A DNA stretch of 64,000 nt. It comes from Adiantum capillus-veneris (taxonomy: Eukaryota > Streptophyta > Polypodiopsida > Polypodiales > Pteridaceae). This document shows positions 58,380 through 64,000 of this stretch, in pieces. The position numbers and the translations under genes were made by a program. Each line of letters opens with the position of its first letter. Position 1 is the first letter of the stretch. The notes beneath the pieces were generated by a model. The model did no database searches, was not told the DNA's origin, and worked only from the letters and a program-made list of their open reading frames with translations. The DNA lies in the NCBI GenBank assembly GCA_014529385.2, contig CM043969.1, forward strand, positions 26,241,946-26,305,945, read 5' to 3'.

Positions 58380-59960
58380 ACCTCAGGTATTTATTTGGTA
58401 ATTAGATACAAAAAATCCATTACTTTTATTAAAGATAAATACCTAAACTATTTATTTGAGGTTGGGGTATTATCATGGCTTCCCCAAGGTGTTTTCTACC
58501 TCTGATATTTATATCAAAGGTTTTTGGATTAATTTACTATATTTCCCCTTTTATTTTCCTCTAAAAATAATGTAATTTTATTGGAATAATTAGATAAATA
58601 AATTTTGTGAGCTTCAGAAAATTATCACCAGTTTCTTAAGGTATAAGTAACCTCTGATAAATAACTCAAGTCATTTTGAATCTATTTACTAATTTCCCCT
58701 ATTTAATTTGTCCTAAAAACATAGTATTTTTGCTAAAGTAATTAAATAAATTAATTATCTGAGGTTCATATAACTATCATAGGTTCCCTACCATGTAATT
58801 AACCTATGTTAAATAACTTAATTCAATTTGAATCCATTTTCTAATTTTTCCTATTTAATTTGTCCTAAAAACAAAGTGTTTTTATTAAAGTAATTAAAAA
58901 TTAATATCTGAGATTCTCCTAATTATCATGGGTTTCCTAACATGTAATTAACCTTTGATTAATAACTCAATTCAATTTGAATCCATTTACTAATTTCCCC
59001 TATTTAATTTGTCCTAGAGACAGAGTATTTTTGCTAAAGTAATTAGATAAATGAATTATATCAGCTTCTCCTAATTATCACGGGTTTCCTAACATGTATT
59101 TAACCTCTAATAAATAACTCAATTCAATTTGAATCGATTTTCTAATTTCCCCTATTTAATTTGTCCTCAAAACATAGTATTTTTGCTAAAGTAATTAGAT
59201 AAATTAATTATCTGAGCTTGGCCTAGTTATCACAGGTTTTCTAACATGTAATTAACCTTTGATAAATAACTCAATTCAATTTAAATCCAATTGCTAATTT
59301 CCCCTCTTTAATTTGTCCTAAAAACAAAGTATTTCTGCTAAAGTACTTAATTATCTGAGCTTGGCCTAATTATCACAAGTTCCCTAACATGTAATTAACC
59401 TTTTATAAATAAACTAATTCAATTTAAATCCAATTGCTAATTTTCCCTATTTAATTTGTCCCAAAAACAAAGTATTTTTGCTAAAGTAATTAGATAACTT
59501 TATTATCTGAGCTTCTCCTAATTATCACGGATTCCCTAACACATAATTAACCATTAATAAATAACTCAAAGCATTTGAAATCAATTTACTAATTTCCCCT
59601 ATTTAATTTGTCCTCAAAATAGAGTATTTTTGCTAAAGTAATTAGGTAAATTAATTAACTGAGCTTCTCCTAATTATCACAAGTTCCCTAACACATAATT
59701 AACCACTATAAAATAACTCAAAGCATTTGAAATCAATTTACTAATTTCTCGTATTTAATTTATCTTAAAAATAGAGTATTTCTACTAAAGTAATTAGGTA
59801 GATTAATTATCTGAGCTTATCCTAATTATCATGGGTTCCTTAACATATAATTAACCACACTCATAAATATCTCAAAGCATTTTGAATCAATTTGATTATT
59901 TCCCCCTTTAATTTTCTCTAAAAAATAGTGTAATTCTGCCTAATTAATTAAGAGAATTAC
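58380..59960. repeat. About ten tandem copies of a 152-bp AT-rich repeat
   Basis: The word 'aatttcccctatttaatttg' or variants recurs at about 58539, 58691, 58843, 58992, 59144, 59296, 59439, 59591, 59743 and 59896. Spacing is 152 bp except for 149 and 143 in two units. Other words (gctaaagtaatta, cctaattatcac, aattaacc) keep step. Units are diverged, more so at the array edges. Confidence 0.93.
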
Positions 59961-60377
59961 TCAGAAAATTATCCTATAATTTTCCTAGCTTAATGACTGT
60001 CTAATGCAGCTCTGATAGTTATCTCAACTTAATCTAAGTTTAATTAATATATTTCCCATTACTTCATGGTTAATTTGGCTAATTTCAACCCTAATATGAT
60101 AGGATAAATAATTAGCTTAACATTACCAACCTTAATTACAACAATCAACAAATAATAATTAATTAAAAGACGGTTTATGAGTATACATAGGCCTAATATT
60201 TAATTTATTAACAAAATAGATTAATCTAGCCTTGCCAATTAAGAAGGATTAGGCTAATTACCGTTTAGGTTAATCAACTAGAGCTTAATCTCTAGTGATT
60301 TCTGCATAGCGTTCTTTCTAGATGAGAGAGAGTGTGTCAAGGCTCCGAGTCTCCCTGAAATTGTGAAGCAAGGGTCA

Positions 60378-60385
60378 TATTTATA
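60378..60385 (-). promoter_or_regulatory. TATA box of element T
   Basis: Minus strand CCTATAAATATGACCC followed by a leader-like segment. Confidence 0.5.
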
Positions 60386-60866
60386 GGTTTCTGGGCACTC
60401 ACCGGCTGGAAAATGGCAATAACTTGCATCCCAAGCTGCCCTACAAGTCAAAAAATGTCCCTGCTGCTAAATCTAGTCCCGGGCAAGTTCATCATTACCC
60501 CACATAGCCCCCCTCAACTTCCAGAATCTATTTTTACTATTTTCACTGATTTTTAATGATGAAAATTAAAAATATCAATAATTTCCAGAACCTTAGGATA
60601 AGAAAGTCTTTGTTAATAATTACTCAAACCATCCAATTTTACTTAGCTAATTGAATTCGTAGTGTAACCTTTTAGGGCCCGTAACTTTTCCAGATTTTAT
60701 CGGAATCTGATTCTGAAAATTTCTAGCCCGGTGTTTGTTGTGCTTAAGATTTTAAAGATACCAATATTTGCCAAGGTCGGACAATTCTACATTGCTTTTT
60801 CAATAATCATATCAGTTGAATTAAGATTTATACAATCTTAAGGTTTCAGAAACTGAAAACCTTACA

Positions 60867-61026
60867 ATCATCCCAGCTTAAGAATTTGAGATGCCCTCTT
60901 CTCAACCGAAATTGGGAAAATCTTTGAGAAGAGAAATTCATCCTCCCAAGTGGCATCTTCGAGGGATAACCTTTCCACTTTACCAAATTTTACTGATTAC
61001 TCTAAGAGTTCTGGTTGAAGGTACTT
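60867..61026 (-). pseudogene. Remnant of pol C-terminus (chromodomain-like) and PPT, element T
   Basis: Minus strand reads KYLQPELLE, a stop, then KVERLSLEDATWEDEFLFSK and IFPISVEKRASQILKLG, ending TGA at 60868-60870 next to the LTR. LxxEDATWED...FP is typical of the chromodomain end of plant gypsy pol. The G-rich tail agctgggatgat is the likely polypurine tract. It shows element T is a deletion derivative of a full gypsy element. Confidence 0.6.
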
Positions 61027-61730
61027 GCTAGTCAATTTTTCCTCAAGAAACTCTTAGTGTTGAGTCCATCTTAAAAACCTTTACAAACCATTCATATCAT
61101 CTCAAAAACCAGGTTAAATCAACTCCATAAAAGATCCATATATCCATCTTGTCAACATGAACGCGCTCGGTCTAACTGCAAATTCAGAGCAATCAGCGTT
61201 CGACAAATATCATGTATTTCAAATTTTCCAATCTGAATGCCCTTGGCATGTTCTTGCCATTTTGAGCAATCTACGTTCGGCACAAGCTCCCACCATTGCA
61301 TCAGAGGTACCCCCTATCTCTTGGTTGACCAACAATATGTAAAGGGTTTTAAGAAGTATCATACCAAGAGTTCTTTTCGGCTTCCTATTAGTCTCGTACT
61401 TTAATACTTTCATATGTAGGTCATTTTCCAAGGAAGGCTATCATTTGCACAAAGAATGTGAGTTGGTTTCTTGATAACTATCTCATTCTCAAAATCCAAA
61501 TTCTTTTCATACTATCAGGAACCTCTGTCTCATTTGCTAGACCAATCCTTAATTTCTTGATTGAATACTAACTTAACTTTAGATTCCTTAAGTAATTTTA
61601 GAAAAGAAAATCATGTATACCATTATAATATATAAGTAACTCAAGTTTTTACATTATTGATTTATAGTGGTTTACAAAGCTCTAGGATTGCTAACTATGG
61701 CCAAGAGAGTGGCTCTTTTATCTTTCTTAT
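61027..61730 (-). other. Stretch between gag and pol remnant, element T
   Basis: No domain recognised; short frames only. The deletion junction that removed protease to integrase should be here but cannot be placed. Confidence 0.35.
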
Positions 61731-62622
61731 TCATAAGGTTGGTTCTCCTATGATTGCATAAAATCTGGCTCCTCTTGCTCTTCCTCTACCTCGTCCTCCA
61801 TTTCTACCTCCCCTTAGATTATCTCCTTGATTTCGAGGAATGGTTCTAGCAGTGGTTCGAGGGTTTTGCTCTTCAGGACAGTTATTTCTATAGTGCCCCA
61901 TTTGATTGCATCCATAGCACCTAACGGTTGGGGAGGTCTGCTCCAAGTTTTCTACTGCAGCTAGTCCACGTTGTTGGTATCCTTGGTTGAAAGTTCCCCT
62001 GGCTCGTCCCCTAAAGTTATTAAATCCATTATAGTTCCTTATAGAGTTGGTTCCTTCGGCTGCAAGAGGCTTAGCCCTGAGAAGGGCATCCTGTATTGAT
62101 GTAGGCCTCATGGCTTCGAGACGTGTACTCAGGGGTTTGTTGAGGCCTTGACAGAAACGGGAAATTTGTTGCTCTATGGTCATCTGGGGAGCATAGCCTC
62201 GTAAAGACACGAACTTGGTGTAGTACTCTAATGAAAGTCCTAGTTGGCGTAGACCAAAGAACTCGTTCATCTTGATAGCCTGATGTGCAGGAGGGAGATA
62301 ACGTTCTTTGATTGCCTGCTTCATTTTCTCCCAAGATGGACTACTCGTGGAATTATCTCTGCAGTGTTGCTTCCACCAAAGTTTGGCATCTCCGCTGAGA
62401 CGGAACATACCCAGCATTGTTTGGTTTTCTAGAGCAGTTCCTGCAGCTTTGAAATAGTCATCCATAGCATCTAACCACGCTTCGGCATCTCGCTATAAAT
62501 TGGGTCCCTCTCCCTTGAAAGTAGGGAGTTGAACTTGCTTTAGTAGTAATTTTTTCTCTTGACTAACAGTGTAAAGGCTAGTTACGCGAGTATTTCCCTG
62601 AAATTGAATTAGTGGAATTTAG
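61731..62622 (-). pseudogene. gag of element T, one in-frame stop
   Basis: From about 62622 the frame reads QEKKLLLKQVQLPTFKGEGP, a TAG at 62493-62495, then RDAEAWLDAMDDYFKAAGTA, SGDAKLWWKQHC, a full capsid core, CCHC CYGCNQMGHYRNNC and an Arg/Gly-rich tail (RGGRNGGRGRGRARGARFYA), ending TGA. The first ATG after the stop is at 62465 (244 codons). The tail resembles the Gag-protease junction of plant gypsy elements. There is no ATG between the upstream stop (near 62615) and the TAG. Confidence 0.85.
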
Positions 62623-62807
62623 TACCAGATGAAATCTCTCTTACTTATGCTTTTAACTTATCTCATACTCAAACTTTTGCACACAGGATGAAGACAATTA
62701 CCAAACCATAAACAAAACTGCTTATAACATACGCATGAGAACCATAGTACGTACAAGAGTTAATACAATCCATGAAGGTCTTACTATGTACAAGGGTGAC
62801 GACAACC

Positions 62808-63281
62808 CTATACTAGAATCTTGTGGACTTTGGGTGGATCAGATATAGGATCAAAATATACAACATCTTTTGGTCCATTAAAACTAGGGCCTACACCTAT
62901 GGGCCTAATTCTACATGGGTAGATTACTTTAGACACCTGATCAAACACCCACTGATTTTGCGATATTTGCACATCATCTATTATAAGGGTTTCCTCTGGA
63001 TTCTCCGTTCCAATGAAAAAGTATACTTCAATCACTTGAAGATCTGCGGCCCAGTTGAGTCTCTTTATATTTTGTTCTAAATCTTCTAACTCTCCCGCAT
63101 TAATGAAGAAAATTCCACCAGATCCTGACCAGCTAATCCTCCAAGTGGAAGGAGAAAATCTCTTATCTAGCCACTTCATCACGCTTTTTCGCATTGAATA
63201 GTGTCGGGATAGGCAAGCTCTCATAAACCTTCCGTTGAAATCCATGGGTTTGCAATAGGCCTTATGGAAATCTTCCTGCAA
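62808..63281 (-). CDS. Unknown 157-codon ORF upstream of gag in element T
   Basis: Uninterrupted ATG-to-TAG frame between PBS and gag, starting MQEDFHKAYCKPMDFNGRFM. It contains WRISWSGSGGIFFINAG, ADLQVIEVYFFIGTENP and a Pro-rich end. No domain, signal peptide or membrane helix that I recognise. Its preservation next to a damaged gag suggests either recent loss of gag or a sequence kept for another reason; it may be captured host sequence. Confidence 0.5.
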   Translation of the reverse strand: MQEDFHKAYCKPMDFNGRFMRACLSRHYSMRKSVMKWLDKRFSPSTWRISWSGSGGIFFINAGELEDLEQNIKRLNWAADLQVIEVYFFIGTENPEETLIIDDVQISQNQWVFDQVSKVIYPCRIRPIGVGPSFNGPKDVVYFDPISDPPKVHKILV

Positions 63282-63421
63282 AGATGGGAGATAATTCTCT
63301 TTCTTTCTTTCTCTCCCTCTTTTTAATCAAACATATATCTCTTTACTGGAATTCATCAAGATCACTTATTTCAACTTAACACCTTAACTTTTCCCTAGGT
63401 CCAAGGCTTTAATTAACACAT

Positions 63422-63433
63422 GCTCGGATACCA
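63422..63433 (-). other. Primer-binding site of element T
   Basis: Minus strand TGGTATCCGAGC, one mismatch from the Met-tRNA complement, two bases from the LTR end at 63436. Confidence 0.85.
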
Positions 63434-63435
63434 CT

Positions 63436-64000
63436 TGTGAGGTCCCCAACCCACCAATACCAAGATCGGGATGGGATCCTTGACAGGTGTCTAGGTCTGA
63501 TAAAAATCAGAGTCTCTAAACAAGAAAAATCCAAGGAATAGACCTTTACCATTGACAATGGCTTAGGTCTATAGCCTTAGAAGCAGACCTAGTCCTGTCA
63601 CGCAGCGGAAACGGGACAACGTATTCAAATGGCCTACAAAAAAAAGTTCTTATTTCGGCCCTATAACTGCCACAATTGGGCTAAGGTATCCTCAACCAAC
63701 GCTTTTTTCCCCCTAACATATGTGAGAGCACAGCCGCTGATGGACTCCTCTTCCAAGTGAAGAAGTTTTCTAAACATTTTAGTGTGCAGGGATGGATAGT
63801 TACCTAACTAATCAGGTCCACCCGTCCATGATTGACAACCTTAGTCAATCCCCACTTACCACCCCGTAATCACACATGATTCTTTTGTTATTTAATTACT
63901 ACCACGTTCTTATCACAATTAAAATAATGATTCCTTTTATCCTTCATAACAGGATTTCATTAAAACAGCCCTTGAAAACAGTATTGAAAACATTCTTTTA
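63436..64000 (-). mobile_element. 5' LTR of element T, first 565 bp
   Basis: Aligns without gaps to 56900-57464 with 7 differences, all transitions. The remaining ~3.4 kb should lie right of the window. Confidence 0.92.

Larger units (their letters stand above)
56900..60866 (-). mobile_element. 3' LTR of element T, about 3967 bp
   Basis: + strand TGTGAGG...CCTTACA; the ends are near-inverted (TGTRAGG). A TATA box on the minus strand at 60385-60378 puts about 480 bp in U3 and about 3.4 kb in R-U5, which holds the 152-bp array. Only the first 565 bases can be checked against the second copy, so the upper end rests on termini, PPT and pol-tail position. Confidence 0.65.
56900..64000 (-). mobile_element. 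Element T: gag-only LTR element with ~4-kb LTRs, right part outside window
   Basis: TGTGAGGTCCCC occurs at 56900 and 63436, and the next 565 bases differ at only 7 sites. A Met-tRNA-type PBS abuts the copy at 63436; a TG...CA end and polypurine-like tract are at 60866/60867. This gives a 3' LTR of 56900-60866 and an interior of 60867-63435 with an unknown ORF, gag and a remnant of the pol tail, and no protease, RT, RNase H or integrase core. It matches the TR-GAG type of non-autonomous element. The 5' LTR continues past 64000. Confidence 0.8.

Noticed and set aside
58380-59960. Regular repeats that could suggest a CRISPR array
   Set aside because: The whole 152-bp unit repeats, with no short repeat/unique spacer pattern, in a plant retroelement.

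Overview
The window looks like nuclear DNA of a land plant with a large, transposon-rich genome. It contains plant-type Ty3/gypsy and Ty1/copia retrotransposons, primer-binding sites complementary to initiator Met-tRNA, stacked insertions, long (CT)n/(GA)n microsatellites, and no convincing intact host gene. A gymnosperm or similar large-genome plant would fit, but the sequence does not prove it. I saw no rRNA or tRNA genes and no bacterial or organellar features.

Left part (1-19.2 kb): a decayed + strand Ty3/gypsy element with a second, archaeal-type RNase H (Tat-like; 1-5953 internal, LTR-like sequence to about 7.3 kb). An unrecognised 164-codon reading frame follows at 8417-8911. A second, badly decayed + strand gypsy element (9100-13489) ends in a chromodomain-like tail, and its 3' LTR carries an old solo LTR (13967-15595) related to the young elements further right. 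Next comes a repeat with a 37-base G homopolymer (16717-16753), then unclassified sequence and an unrecognised gene-like fragment on the minus strand (17.9-18.6 kb).

Middle part (19.15-56.44 kb): one old minus-strand gypsy element ('element O') runs right to left and has been split by at least four insertion events. Its 3' LTR and polypurine tract are at 19.15-19.39 kb and a long extra 3' reading region lies at 19.4-22.56 plus 28.74-29.74 kb. Integrase is at 29.8-30.77 and 47.18-47.48 kb, RNase H at 47.5-48.9, RT at 48.9-49.8, protease at 50.1-50.8, and a last piece at 56.3-56.44 kb. Inserted in it are: (i) a 6.2-kb non-autonomous element with 143-bp LTRs (22557-28741); (ii) a degenerate fragment of a hAT-like/DUF659 gene, itself hit by two related chromoviruses, G1 (31689-38054, internally deleted) and G2 (38097-47006, intact 1649-codon gag-pol, LTRs differing at one base); (iii) a 764-bp terminal-inverted-repeat element inside RNase H (47657-48420); (iv) a decayed Ty1/copia element (50772-56314, exact 5-bp target duplication).

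Right part (56.44-64 kb): a short repeat related to the poly-G locus, then most of a minus-strand element with roughly 4-kb LTRs, a 152-bp tandem array inside the LTR, a gag gene, an unknown 157-codon frame and only a remnant of the pol tail (56900 to beyond the window). The most notable items are the apparently intact and young G2, its serine/arginine-rich Gag extension, the regularly spaced ATTGG...CCAAT pairs in its LTRs, and the gag-only element with satellite-like repeats.
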